Notes under the pieces: model-generated | What the model was told of the DNA's origin: nothing | The model's database searches: none | What the model saw: only the letters and a program-made list of their open reading frames with translations | Translations under genes and position numbers: made by a program | Shown: piece after piece, positions 20,777 through 33,648 of the stretch | Layout of the letters: the number at the start of each line of letters is the position of its first letter | Position numbering within the stretch: position 1 is the stretch's first letter | Assembly: GCA_002794735.1 (NCBI GenBank) | Contig: NBAZ01000020.1 | Location: 362,632-426,631 of the forward strand | From: Pyrrhoderma lamaoense | Lineage: Eukaryota > Basidiomycota > Agaricomycetes > Hymenochaetales > Hymenochaetaceae | Direction of reading: 5' to 3' | Length of the DNA stretch: 64,000 nt

Positions 20777-23030
20777 TCTGTCTTGTGTTTAACTCGCAGT
20801 AAAGACTACATTGTCACCATTACAAAAGACAAGATGCTGTTCAGAAGAAACAAAACTCTTTTGTTTACTGCCACAGTCAACTCGCGTTTTACTGGCATTC
20901 TAGATGGCACTGTTGTTCCAATGACACAGTATGCCAACTTGGCCAACACTCTGCCACTAGATTATGCTCTGTGGCATCGTCGTTTTGGACACTTGAATGT
21001 ACAGGACATTAGACGCATTTCAAGCATCAGCTGGTATCTGGTGCAAAGCTGCACTCAGAGACTCTCCCAGACCCAATTTGTGAACCCTGTATTGCAGGTA
21101 AACAACTCGTGCAGATGTGCCCAAATCTGTTAATTCTAGACGTTCTGGTTTACTTGAGTTAGTTCACTCTGACTTGCATGGTCCACTACCTGTTAGAAGC
21201 AGAGTGGGAGCTTACTGCTATTGGATCACTTTCATAGATGATGCTAGCAGGTACTGGACTGTTGCACCACTCAGAAACAAGTCAGATGCATTTGCTGCTT
21301 TTAAAGCGTTTAAAGCACTTGCAGAGAACCAGTTAAACGCTAGAATTAAGGCATTGCATGATGACAAGGGAGGAGAGTACATGTCAAAAGAATGGGATGA
21401 ACTGTGCATCTCTTCTGGCATACAGTGCTTCCAAGCTGAACCACACCAGAATGGAGTTGCAGAAAGAGCAAACAGGACTATCAAGGAAGCAGTTACCACT
21501 ATGCTTAATGAGGCTTGCTTACCCTTGAGTTTCTGGTGGGATGCTGTATCTACTTTTACACACATCCACAATAGATCCCCCATTTCTGCTCTCAAAAACA
21601 TCACTCCATATGAACTGTGGTTCAAGAAGAAACCAGATGTGTCGCATTTTCGAGTTTTTGGCTGCACTGCCTATGTGCACATCAAGTCTGACCAGAGAAA
21701 ACAGCTTGAATCTCATACACAGAAGTGTGTCTTCATTGGGTACCCATCTAACTTCAAAGGATGGCGGTTTTACAACCCAGACACAAAAAAAGAGATTATC
21801 AGCAACTCTGTTGTCTTCGATGAAAGAACACATTCTGGAACTTCTAAAAGCAAAGTGGACTTGAAAGTACCAGGATTAACAGACTCTGTTGATCCGGTGG
21901 GAGAGTACAATACAGTGGATCTACCAGAGCTGCCTGATACTCCTCAAACCACCACAAAGCCCAAAAATGCACCACAAACCCCAGTTGAGCAATCTGCCCC
22001 TTCTACTCCAAAACAAACTCCACCCTCTTCTCCACCTCAGCGGCCAGTTACACCTGAAACACCAGTTACTCCACTACAAGTACCACCCACTCCTGCTCCT
22101 CCCACTCGCCATTTACCCCTCAGAAGATCCACAAGAACTAGAACTGCACCAGTACAATATTGGAATGTGCAACAACAACTTGAGCACAGACACAATATGC
22201 ATTCTAGAGAGAATTCACAGCAACCAGAGCTTGAAGCGACACAAGAAGAGCAAGCTACTGATGAGCAAAAAGCTGAACTTGCTATTGCTGAGAATGGTGG
22301 ACTGAGCGAAACAGAGATTGCACATCTTGTGTACACTGGAGTTGAGGACTTTGCACTCAATGTAGCTTGCAACACAGAGTATCTGACATTTGAGCAGGCT
22401 TATGAGCATGTGTATCTCACTACTAATGGTTTCAAACAGTCATTCCAGATGCAGCACAATGGATCCAAGCAGCACATGAGGAGATCCAAGCACTCTTGCA
22501 GAATGAGATTTGAACAGCAGAAGAGCTACCACAAGGGCGAAAAGCTGTTGGCAACAGATGGGTTTTCAAGCTCAAAAGAAAACCAGATGGTTCTATTGAG
22601 TGCTACAAAGCAAGACTTGTAGCAAAAGGGTTTTCTCAGTGCTCTGGCTTTGACTTTGATGAGACATTCTCTCCAACTGCCAAGTGAGCTGCTTTGAAAA
22701 CAACCATGGCACTTGTTGCAATTGAGGACCTGGAAGCTGATATCTCCAATGTGTTTTTGAATGGTGACATTGACCATGAAATTTATATGAAGATGCCAAA
22801 GAGCTATAATGTGTTTGGACTCAATAAACCAGAAGCTAGTTGTGTGCTTAAACTGCTCAAAGCGCTACCCATATGCACAACTTGTTGGCTCTCTGATGTA
22901 CTTGGCCATTTGCACTCACCCTGATATCTTATTTACTGTTGGCAAACTTGGACAGTTCAGTTCTAATCCTGGTCTTGCTCATTGGAAAGCTGCTCAGCAT
23001 CTGCTTCGCTATTTACAAGGCACCAAAGAC
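20777..23030 (+). pseudogene. pol: Ty1/copia pol half: integrase, RT remnant, RNase H remnant
   Basis: It starts with a GAG-pre-integrase zinc region (LDYALWHRRFGHLNVQDI). The integrase core (21117-21700) follows: VHSDLHGPLPV, TFIDDASRYW, LHDDKGGEYMS and GVAERANRTIKEA, giving the D,D,E residues. A Pro/Thr-rich linker full of PPTP runs follows, then the RT start ([27 protein letters not shown]) with stops near 22499 and 22685. After LNKPEASCVLKLLKA the sequence jumps to YAQLVGSLMYLAICTHPDI, so the RT core with YVDD is deleted. It ends at LLRYLQGTKDYK, where A3 begins (23031). It is dead, despite a 501-codon open integrase frame. Confidence 0.85.
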
Positions 23031-24286
23031 TACAAGTACAGAAATACTGGACAGACAATTTTATCTGAGAATTCTCTCATTGGGAGCAAGGTGTCTGGAC
23101 CTTTCACTACGTTACTTTCTTGGAGATAAGAAGAAAGGAAAAGGTCTGGGGTCAAGTCAGGAATGCTGTTTTAATGAATATGGAGCATACTAGACACCAG
23201 CACGATGAACAATGCAACAGTAGTGTAGTGCACTATCAAGTGATACCACGGGACCCCCCAGAATGGGGAATACTCTTATTCTGTCAGCTATTAAAGAAAG
23301 TCTACGATCATCTCAAGTTAATTGATGTGCCTGGATACATACGATGGGGATATTACTAATACTTCAATACAGAACAGCGTGTGGCTTGCTGGGTCAGCAT
23401 GGACTATACAGGGTCTTTGTGGAGTGAATACATAACACAGTTCAGCCACAATTGGGGTTATCTAGAGTTCAGGGCAGTGAACCCTAACTCAGGGTCAGGA
23501 GATTGGAAATCTCTCTAGATCAGATCTAAGGGTCTCAAGGTCTTAGGGAGTAATGCGATCATATGGACAAGTGGAGCAGAAACAATAAGGGTTCAGACAT
23601 GTGTGGGATACACAGGGTCTTCAGGGACTTGTGGAGCAAGTGCCCTTAAGGTTATGATTAGGATAAAGGAATACCCATAGCATAATGGGTGTTGATGAAG
23701 GCTATAAAAGCAGGACTTTTGGATATCATAGAGTAGATTGTTCAGACTCACTTATAGCCATAAAACAATAATAAGACATCAACTACACTTGAAGTACAAT
23801 ACTTGCGCTCGGTCAAGATTGTCGTTAGCTGGCAAAGGTGTTGCTTTAAGGGTATCTGTATTGTGATAGAACATCTAGCTTTCTCTAACATTGTTACTTG
23901 TTCTCTATTGCTGTACAGTAAGGAGACTACTTCTATACTCTCCAAGAAGGACCACGTTATCATACTACAAGTTATTGCATTGGCATCGTTCAGGTTGAAT
24001 CAATACTTTGGTCAACACCTCGCGTGATTACTTCTTTGTCACAATCTACTTGTAGTGTCCTCAGCACTTGGCACGATGACTTTGAGACCTCCTACCTTGA
24101 AGAAGCACTAACTGCTTGTTAGCTTTAACCAGACTAGGTGTCTATTTAGTTTGATCAACTATTCAGCACACTGCTAGCCCACCCCTTTTTGGCGACAGGA
24201 TCAGAGTTGCTTTATCTGGGTTATCAAACCTCTATTACTAAGGTTGTAGATCACGCTGATCTCTTAGTTTTAAGGAAACCATAACA
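23031..24286 (+). mobile_element. Family A copy A3, 5'-truncated
   Basis: It begins at ~480 nt into A (AAGTACAGAAATACTGG) directly after copia sequence and runs to the A end (CCATAACA, 24286). The 281-aa frame is broken (TAG near 23193, TAA near 23357). From about 23,275 on it is near-identical to the minus-strand A7 (48082-49090). A more diverged patch lies at 23,160-23,270. D sequence follows immediately. Confidence 0.85.
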
Positions 24287-25951
24287 CCAGACATCCTCTT
24301 TAGACTCCTCAGTAACCAAAAGAAAACTTTTTATAAGTGAGTCTCATTTAACCTTACCGACATACACCCATTCTGTGTCATTAGTATTATTATCCTATTG
24401 TCTTTGATCAGGTCAAGAATCAAAGAAACCTCCTATTACATTGGTTCATGCTCCCGGAGAACTATACTGGAAACCTCCAAGTTACTAAAAGAGTCATTAG
24501 GCATGTCAACCAGGAACTCTTTGCTTTCAAAGTTATTTTTGAAGCAGACATAGACAAACAACAATCTCTACTCGAAGATTTCAAGAAAGTTGCAGAGGAC
24601 TACAATAGAGACATTGTTGAAGTCTCTACTCTCTTAGTACACGGACACAATTATTATTACAAATTCTATTGTACCCAAGCTCTAGCAGCAATCGAGAAAC
24701 TTGAGCAGACTATCTCTAGTATCACTGCACTCACACAGTGAGCTAAACTCGAACTCGAACATAGCAAGGACATTACTATTGTTCTAACCACTTCAACTCC
24801 TTTACCAGTTGTATTCCTCACTTTTGAATCAGAATTCTCGGATGATGGCAGCTCAAGCAGCAGCAACTCCTAATCTGGGCAAGCTTGGGATCTTGAAGAT
24901 CAAACCATGAAAAGGAAATGATAATTATTTCAACCAATTTTACAATCTACTAGCTATTATGTTCACAATGATACTAGGCATGACCAAAACTCAAAAGATT
25001 TCAACCACTATCCTTCACCTCAAAGGAAAAGCATATGCCTGGGTACACTTATTGGTAAAAGAAGTACAAAATGGACGAAAGACATTCCTTGCCCCCATGA
25101 TTCAAGATCTGAATAATGCAGCTGCTCAGATACTGGATTATACTCAAGGACTCTGGAGAAGCTAGCAGGAATTAATGAACTATCTGAAGTCACAAACAAC
25201 TTTGGATCCTAACAAAGGATGTAATACTACTATCTTTGTAGCTATGACAATTAAAGAAGCCAACTATAAGGACAAAGATTTCTTAAGCTTCTTAGCAACT
25301 CATTGTTAAAAGACAGATCTCATGGGTAATATCAGTGATGATGTTAAAGTGGCTTTGCTCAAAGTTTTCATTAACAACAATACACATGAAGAAGTGTCAC
25401 AACAATCAGGCTTTGTTAATTGGACCTACAATCAGTTGATAAACAACCTCATAAAGATGTACAGAGAAAAGAAATTGGTTGGCTACACGCATAGGCTCAT
25501 ACAAGGAAAGGGGGAACCAAATGTGATATCCATGGACATAGATGCTTGTAAACATAGCAAACATCAACATCACTCTTCTAAGAAGAAGAAGTCAAAACAA
25601 ACCTGGAACCAACGGTCTGCACGTACCATGCAAGGGCACAAGAATAAGCGCAAGTCATCTAAGAGGCACCACAGCAAGAAAACTGTGACAGTGGAAAGAG
25701 ATGCTTGCTTTCACTGTGGGCAGGTAGAACATTTCAGAGCAGATTGTCCTGACTATAAAAAAAAAGGTAAGAAGGTATCCAGGAAGGTTCACTTTATGGG
25801 ATTTACTACGGAGGACGAGACCTCAGACTCAGCAACTGGCATGGAGTCCACAACATCAGAGTCTAGCTCTTCTGACTCAGAAGAAGAGTACTCAGGCAGT
25901 GATTTCTCTTCAGATGAGGATTTTCGCATGGCCATGTCCTCTAGACAGTGA
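24287..25951 (+). pseudogene. gag: D+ gag with CCHC knuckle and acidic tail
   Basis: ATG 24448 starts a helical 97-aa segment. After TGA the frame changes to a capsid-like region (24905-25165: NQFYNLLAIMF, KISTTILHLKGKAYAWVH). ATG 25322 opens 209 aa with a basic stretch (HHSSKKKKSKQTWNQRS), the knuckle CFHCGQVEHFRADC (CX2CX4HX4C) and a Ser/Asp/Glu-rich tail (SESSSSDSEEEYSGSD). The gag stop overlaps the next frame at AGTGAGG (25948-25951). The proteins encoded by the reverse copy D- are identical over 97 and 209 residues. The first 160 bp (24287-24447) are leader. Confidence 0.75.
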
Positions 25952-27495
25952 GGGCAAATGGGGCCATAAACTGCAAGACTGTCAACCTCCCCAGAGCAAG
26001 AAAGCAAGTATATTTGATACTAGTTCTTAAACAAGGACAAAAAGAGAAGAAGATCTCCTCATTGTATGATACTAGGGCAGGGTGCTGTACAATCTCTCCA
26101 GATGTATTGGAAGATTCAGGTCTCAGCACAAAGGCAGCAGACAAGACCTTCTTAGTCCATAATGCAGATGGATCTGAAGGCGGCAGGGTTACTCGACAAC
26201 TTAACTGTTTAGTCAATATCCCCAGACTTTGTTATGATCAAGAAATTGTTTTCGGAATCCTACCCTGTGGAGATGATGAAGCTATTCTTGGAACGGACTT
26301 TATCAAACGATCTGGCCTAGTTTTAGACTTAGCCAACGGACGGATGGAATGCAGTAAACCAGGCTTTCCCAAACATCGAATCTACTTCAATCGGACTACT
26401 CAAACAAGGAGACTCAAGAAGAAGATACACCGGAAAGCTGTGAAGAAGAAGAAGAAGAAGAAATGAAAGTGACTAGCTTCAGATTCAGACTCAAACTCTG
26501 ATGACATCTTACTCTCTCTTCTTCCCAAACAAACCATTCCCTCTTCTCCTCAGAAACTCAAACGAACTTCATCAGCTACATACTGGCAAAGTCCAAAACT
26601 GGCTAGTAAACAACCACAAACTCCAGCACCTATGGACATAGATCAAGTTATGCCTAATCTCAGCGATATAGGACAACAACTGATCAGCTGGAAGAAAGCT
26701 TGGAATGAGAAGCATGCAAACACACCTTGGTCTCGTAAGAATGTGCAATCTATTGCTAAAGCTACTCCCAGCTTTCAAATATCATGAGAACCATCTAAAC
26801 GAAGCTCTGAATCATCTGATGATGAAGACAAGTCAAACTTAGAAGCGATTGGGATGGATATAAAGAAACAGGAGATCAAGAAAGATCTCTCTTGGAAAAC
26901 TGCTCTTACTAAACTATGCTTGGAACTCAAAGAAGCCAAAGCTAGGGAAGCAGGAAGACAGGCTGATGACAAAACCCAATGGCGGATTTTGTCCCCAGGG
27001 AGCTATCTGATTTTAATGACAGATTTGACCTCAAGCAGTCAGTGTGGTTGCCCAAACCTTCTCAATTCAATATGAATCTCAAGCGAAACAAAAAGCCTTT
27101 GCAACAAAGCAAAGTGATTTGTCTCAATGCTGAAAATTAGAAGATCATAGATGAATAGGTCAAAGATAATCTAAGGAATAAATGGATTATACCAGCAACT
27201 GAAGCAGAAGCTCCTGCTCCAGTCTTTGTTATACCAAAAGCCAATGAAGGAGATTGAATTGTTATTGATTATTGCAATCTTAACAGAGCTACTGTTTCCA
27301 ATCAATTCCCTATTCTTTTACTTCAACATATCACTTGTGATATTAGTAATGCCAAGGTCTTCTCAACCTTGAACATGAGGTCTGGATATAACAACATCTA
27401 CCTCACCCCTCAAGCGCAAAAGCTCACAGCTTTTATCACTATCAAAAGAACTTATAAACCCTTGGTAATGCAGTTTGGGTTAGCCAATGCACCCT
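25948..27495 (+). pseudogene. pol: D+ pol, left part: protease and RT start
   Basis: The protease frame (25948-26466) has SLYDTRAGCCTIS. The expected DTGA/DSGA active site reads DTRA, a single-base change likely to inactivate it. It ends in a long Lys tail (RRLKKKIHRK then a Lys run) encoded by an AAG repeat. After linker sequence with stops, the RT begins (APVFVIPKANEGD, FSTLNMRSGYNNIYLTPQ, KPLVMQFGLANAP), then is cut at ACCCT (27491-27495) by C2. Confidence 0.8.
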
Positions 27496-28207
27496 TGTCA
27501 TGAACAGAAACAAACTTGTAATTATTTCTTTCATTTTTCTTATTATTTCTCTTCTATTACATAAATGGTTACTAAGAGGGTTACCGGTTGTCATGTGATT
27601 GGCTTAGTCATTGGGAGTCAGGTGATTGGGTGCTACGTAGTTATTACCTCATACTTTTCCCAGGATTATTAGATATATAAGACCGCTTAGTAGCTCATGT
27701 ATAACTTAGCTTTGTTCTTGTCTTATCCCGGTACCTCAATACACTTGTTCCCCACTTTGTGTTGCTCACACTTAGTACTCATCAAGTAGAGGCTCTGCTG
27801 GTCACTGACATCAGAACAAAGCTACTCATTGTCTTGTGCTCATCATCTATTACAACACAATCCCTTTTATTTTCTCACTATAGGGGGGGGGACCAGTGTC
27901 TTCATCATCTCTCCACATAAACTTTCCCACACCCTAAACCCCTATTACATCATCATCTACATTACATCATCATCCGCTTATCCAATACTCTGTTATCAGT
28001 GGTGTGCATAAAGCTAGCCATTGTTTAAGGGTACTTAACTTCTAAGCTGGCTCTACGATTACACATCTTCTTTTATCACACTCTTGTCCACACCTTCGTA
28101 CTCACCTTTATTAATGCCTACCCACCTATACGACTCTGGTACAAAGGATTATCTTTCCAGATCTTCTTTGACATCGACAACAGAGGAGCTACCCTGGCTT
28201 GGCAACA

Positions 28208-29326
28208 ATGGAACAGGACAACGTAGAAAAACAACAACAGCAGCAGCAACAGCAACAACAGCTCGACCCACCTCCTATGCCTCCTACTGTGGAGCAGCTA
28301 CAGTTACAGCTTCGAGCTCTTAGAGAAGAAATCGAAGGGACTAACAATATGGTGAGAGGACTCATAGCACTAGTGGAACAGCAGCACCGCTCACCCCCTC
28401 ATGCTAAGATTCACGTAGTCAAACCAGAACCTTTCGATGGCAAAGACTACGACATTTTCATTCACTCTGTCACCACATACTTATGAGCAGCTAAAGCAGA
28501 CTTCCCGGATGATGAATCTCAAGCTCTGTTCATACTGTCTTTTATGAAAGGAGGTCATGCAGGCATATGGGTGGAAAACTACTTGGAATCTGCTTACGAT
28601 GACGTTGGAGACTTCAAAGACACCAGTCGTGAGTTTATCGATAAGCTAGAAGCAGCCTTCTCAGACCCCAACAAACAAGCTAACGCACAACGTGACCTGG
28701 AGAGACTCTGTATAGTCAAACAGTCATATGACAAATTCTTCCAGCAGTTCGAGATCTATTTACAGAAAGCGGGTTACAACTCTGTCATGCATGAACCCTA
28801 CTTAATCTCTCTGATGAAGAAAGCTCTACCCGAGAACACCCTCACCTTTGTTCTCAGCTCTCGTCCCACTCCTGTGACTTATAAAGAATGGAAAGAGCAG
28901 GCCATGCTTCACGAAAGGACCAAGTTGGAGTTAAAAGCGATACGGGGACAAGGTAACTCTCTTCTGAGCACTTTTAAACCACGCCCCCAAAACAACCTGC
29001 CTACTACTCGTCCAACTAATGAGGCCCCTGCTAAGCGAGACCACTTGGGAACCACATTTGCAGGACTTGGGCAACCAATGGATGTGTTAGTAGGTCAGGC
29101 TCGTCGATGAGGTGGTTGCTACTTGTGTGGAAAGGTTGGATATTTTGCACGCGAATGTCCCAACCAAAAGACGCAGATCCGAGCAATCTTGCGTGCTATG
29201 AGTGGAAGTGAGAGGAAAGTGTGGGCGGATGGGGTAGAAGAGTTGAAGGAGAGTGACTTTGAGGAAGCAGGTGAGGGTGAAGACGAGACAGAGTTCGAGG
29301 AGGGTTTTGCGGCGGCCCAAGCATGA
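28208..29326 (+). pseudogene. gag: C2 gag
   Basis: ATG 28208 gives MEQDNVEK and a Gln repeat, then LQLQLRALREEIEGTN. A TGA at 28485 (CGA in C3) and a later TGA at 29108 (CGA in C1) interrupt it. The capsid section (28544-29110) keeps GGHAGIWVENYLESAYDDVG, FIDKLEAAFSDPN, QQFEIYLQKAGYNS and LISLMKKALPE. The knuckle is CYLCGKVGYFAREC, with Tyr where C3 has His, so CX2CX4H is altered to CX2CX4Y-type spacing. An acidic tail follows, and the stop overlaps the pol ATG (29323-29326). Confidence 0.8.
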
Positions 29327-32300
29327 ACACGGCATGCGAGGGCAATGACTCGGTTTTTTCTTTTTTCCCATGGCCAATTTCAGAAAAAATGGACAAAAAC
29401 ACTAATACAAAATCAGAAAATGTCAAAACTTCCATAAAAAAATGTTGTACTTCTAACCCTGTAACTTTTAAAGATGACTCTATTTCTTCTACTTCTTTTT
29501 CTTCTAATAAAACTATTTATTCTAACTCTTTGGCCGAGTCATTAAAATCCGTGAAACCAAAAACACAACGACAGGACTTGTTAGAGCCGTTCTCAAATCT
29601 TTGGATGGTGCAAAGGATACGAGAAGACTCTGACAGTCAAGTATGTCCAATGTTACTCTTCCTTATTCCAGAGGGGCGCAGAGAAGAAGTGATAGATGAA
29701 TTATTGGAGAAAATACAGTGGATGGGTAAGAGGATGCAGAGGTGGCAGTAGAGATGATAAGGGAGCCAATCCGGTTTGTAAAGGGAGGCAGGGGAAGGCA
29801 ACTGACAGTCCCGGTTACAGTTACAAGGTTAGACAACAACTCGCAAATAGGCACTAGAGCTTTTGTGGACAGTGGATGCACTGGATCATGCATTAATCAG
29901 CGTTTTGTCATGGACTACCAAATACCCACACGCAAAACACCACTTGCGATACCAGTCTATAACACTGATAGCACTCTTAACAAGAATGGCTCAATTAGAG
30001 AGTTTGCTACTTTACAACTAACTATTGATGACCATTCTGAGCGCATTGACCTTGCTGTCATGGACTTAGGGGACATGGACTTGTTTCTTGGACACGATTG
30101 GCTAAAGATTCACAATCCCTCAATTGACTGGACTGATGCAACACTGTGTTTTAACCGATGCTCAGCCCAGTGTGGTTATAACCAAGCCAACCGCGAAAGA
30201 GAACAAGATGTGAAGATCGGGCTGAACCCAGAGGATGATCTAAAACCAGGGGATTGAATTTTCTTCTTTGACTGGGACCGATATGTTGAAAAGAATTGTC
30301 GAATAGTGCAGCAGAGACCACGAGAAGTGGCCTCTGACTATGTTAAAGACTTCCTTGAGGTTTTTAGTGAAGAAGAATTTGATCACCTTCCAGAGCGACG
30401 TCCTTGGGATCACACTATTGAGCTCACCCCAGGTTTCTCCCCAGCTGATTGCAAAGTTTACCCACTTAACCGAGAGGAGCAATGAGTTCTTGATGAATTT
30501 CTGGCAGAAAACTTACGAAATGGTCGCATTCGCCCTTCTAAATCGCCCATGGCATCTTTTTTTTTCTTCGTCAAGAAGAAAGATGGCAAACTTCGTCCAG
30601 TACAAGACTATCGTAAGCTTAATTAGGGGACAGTCAAAAACAAGTACCCGCTACCCCTGATTCAAGAACTTATCGATAAGACAAAGCAAGCCAAATACTT
30701 CACCAAGCTTGATGTCTGTTGGGGCTACAACAATATACGTATAAAAGAAGGAGACGAGTGGAAAGCAGCATTCAAAACTAACCAAAGGCTGTTCGAACCC
30801 ACGGTGATGTTCTTTGGATTAACCAACTCACCAGCAACTTTCCAAAGCTTTATGAATTCTATCTTAAAAGACCTGGTAGACGAGAGGCATGTCATTGTCT
30901 ATTCAGATGACACCCCCACCCACACCATGGACTTGAAAGAGCATGACCGTATTGTGCGACAGGTGCTAGAAATCCTAAAGTGGAATCGACTGTACCTACG
31001 ATTCAAGAAGTGCACTTTTGCTCAAAGCACTATCAAATACTTAGGCTTTATTGTAGGCAATGGGGAGATTCACATAGATGCAAAGAAAGTTGAAGCTATC
31101 CAAACCTGGCCAGAACCTAAGAACCTCACAAATGTCCAATCATTCCTGGGTTTCTGCAACTTCTATTGTTGATTCATAAAAGACTTTAGCAAAATAGCGA
31201 GACCTCTTAACCGGTTGACTGGAAATGTGGAGTGGCAGTGGGGAGAGGAGGAGTGGAAGGCTTTTGAGGGCTTGAAGGAGGCAGTAAAGAGCTTCCCAGT
31301 GTTGGCAGTGCCCACAGATGAAGACCCATTCAGAGTTGAGAGCGATGCATCAGATTTTGCAGTTGGAGCGATCTTGTCTCAGAAACAGGAAGGCAAATGG
31401 TGCTCTATTGCATACTTCTCCCAGTCCATGTCACAAGCAGAACACAACTATGCAATCTATGACAAGGAGATGTTAGCAATCATGCTTGTCTTGTGGGAAT
31501 AGAGGCAGTATCTTTTAGGAGCCAAGCACCCTGTTGAAGTATGGACAGACCACAAAAACCTATCCTACTTCAAAGCTCCACAAGATTTAAACCACAGACA
31601 AGCACGATGGGTTACTGAACTGGCTGATTACAACTTGCAAATTGTACCAAAGGCTGGAAAAGAGATGAAAAAGGCTGACCTCCTCTCGAGACGAGTGGAT
31701 CATGAGAGAGGGGAGAATGACAACAAAAACATCACTTTATTGAAGCCTGAGTGGTTTATCCATGACGTAACCATTGAATCTCTTGACACAAATTTGGTCC
31801 AAAGAATCAAAGACAGTCGTAAACCAATAGACAAGTCAGTTAAAAAGGCACTAGACATGGGAAACAAGGAATGGAAACGTGAAGATGAGGGCTTGGTATT
31901 CTGGGAGCACAGGTTGTATGTACCACGAGATGCAAAGTTACGAGAAGACATCATCAGAGTGCACCATGATGACCCTCTCGCAGGCCACCCAGGGTGACAT
32001 AAAACTCACAAACTGATCACATGGAGTTATTGGTGGCCTGGAATCTCTGCTCAAGTACGTACGTATGTCTCAGGCTGCAAAGCTTGCCAAAGAACCAAGG
32101 CTCACCAGGAAAGAAAACATGCTCCGCTAAACCCCAATGAGATACCATCAGAACTATGGGAGGTCATCTCTGTAGATCTAATTGGTGAACTACCAGAATC
32201 ACGAGGGTTCAATGCCATATGCGTAATTGTGGATCGCTTTAGCAAGCAGATACATGCAATCCCCACCAACACAGAGCTGACTTCGGAAGGTATGGCAAAG

Positions 32301-33295
32301 ATCTATTGTGACCAGGTATTTAGGCTCCATAGCATCCCTCAAAAAGTCATCAGCGATCGGGGACCACAGTTTGAGTCTAGTTTCATGAAAGATCTATACT
32401 GATTACTGGGGATAGAAGCAAACCTATCCATTGCATATCATCCCCAAACTGATGGCCAGACCAAGCGAATCAACCAAGAGATCAAGCAGTACCTTCGGAT
32501 CTATGTCAATTTCAGACAGAATGACTGGGCAGACTGGCTAGCTATTGCAGAGTTTGCTTATAATGACAAAGTGCAAGCATCTACGGGCCACTCACCATTC
32601 TTTGTCAACCATGGTTGCCACCCCTACAAAGGCTCCAACCCTTGCGTAATAGCTCGTAATGAATCTGCCCAGCAGTTCAAGAAATGCATGGGCAAAGTTC
32701 AAAAGAAAATGGGGGCCAGTCTTAAGATGGCAGCAAAGACTATGAAACAGTTCTATGACAGAACTAAAGAGAATCTATTGCATACAAAAAAAGTGACAAA
32801 GTCTGGTTAGAAGCCACCAACATAACTACCAAACGACCTATGAAAAAGTTGGACGACAAAAGACTGGGTCTGTTCATGATTGTAGATAAAGTTGGCAAAG
32901 CTGCATACAAGTTAAAACTACCAGACACTTGGAAAATCCACCCCATGTTTAATGAAGTTTTGTTATCTCCATATCACTCTCCCCAATTCAAGTCACAGCA
33001 GCAACCACCACCACCACCGCCAGAGATTGTAGATGGGAATGAAGAATGGGAAGTAGTGGAAGTGTTAAGAGCTAGGTTAGTGGGATGTGGAGCATTGCAG
33101 TTTAAGGTGAAATGGAAAGGGTATTCGCACAAGCACGATCAATGGCTACCAGTGAGCTATTTGAAGAATGCCCCCGAGGTCGTGGCTGAGTTCTTCTGGC
33201 AAAACCCATTAGCTCCTCGCAAGCTACATAGCGTGGACTTCCAGCAACTACCATTCCAACTTGTCTATCAGTTCACTGACCCACTTGCGGAATAG
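29323..33295 (+). pseudogene. pol: C2 pol (broken)
   Basis: ATG 29323 overlaps the gag stop (ATGA). The protease keeps FVDSGCTGSC (29860-29890). The RT is split by a TGA at 30483 and a TAG at 30626. Its catalytic motif reads YSDD instead of YLDD (about 30900), which should abolish activity. RNase H keeps ESDASDFAVG, AIYDKEMLAI and TDHKNL. Integrase (31900-32560) is broken by TGA at 31996 and 32401. The frame to 33295 holds the integrase C-terminus (GLFMIVDKVGKAAYKLKLP), a Pro repeat and a chromodomain (EEWEVVEVLRAR, FKVKWKGYSHKHDQWLP). Confidence 0.85.
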
Positions 33296-33648
33296 AAAAC
33301 GAGGACATTTTGCATAAGGAGGGGGTGATGTCATGAACAAAAACAAACTTGTAATTATTTCTTTCATTTTTCTTATTATTTCTCTTCTATTACGTAAATG
33401 GTTACTAAGAGGGTTACTGGTTGTCATGTGATTGGCTTAGTTACTGGGAGTCAGGTGATTGGGTGCTACGTAGTTATTACCTCATACTTTTCCCAGGATT
33501 ATTAGATATATAAGACCGCTTAGTAGCTCATGTATAACTTAGCTTTGTTCTTGTCTTATCCCGGTACCTCAATACACTTGTTCCCCACTTTGTGTTGCTC
33601 ACACTTTGTACTTATCAAGTAGAGGCTCTGCTGGTCGCTGACAACTCT

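Larger units (their letters stand above)
27496..33643 (+). mobile_element. C2 chromovirus, full length with both LTRs (6,148 bp)
   Basis: LTRs are 27496-27810 and 33329-33643 (315 bp each, roughly eight differences by eye). It sits inside the D+ RT, with flanks ACCCT (27491-27495) and ACTCT (33644-33648). This is a 5-bp duplication with one mismatch. The polypurine tract GGAGGGGGTGA precedes the 3' LTR. Confidence 0.9.

Noticed and set aside
24287..24447. Reading family A as the 5' LTR of element D, because A ends where the D leader begins in both D+ and D-
   Set aside because: D+ and D- are near-identical duplicates, so they count as one observation. The leader has no polypurine or primer-binding match to A, unlike B, C and F. 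In D3 an A unit is inserted in the middle of ORF3, and no D copy has A at its 3' end. The link stays unproven.
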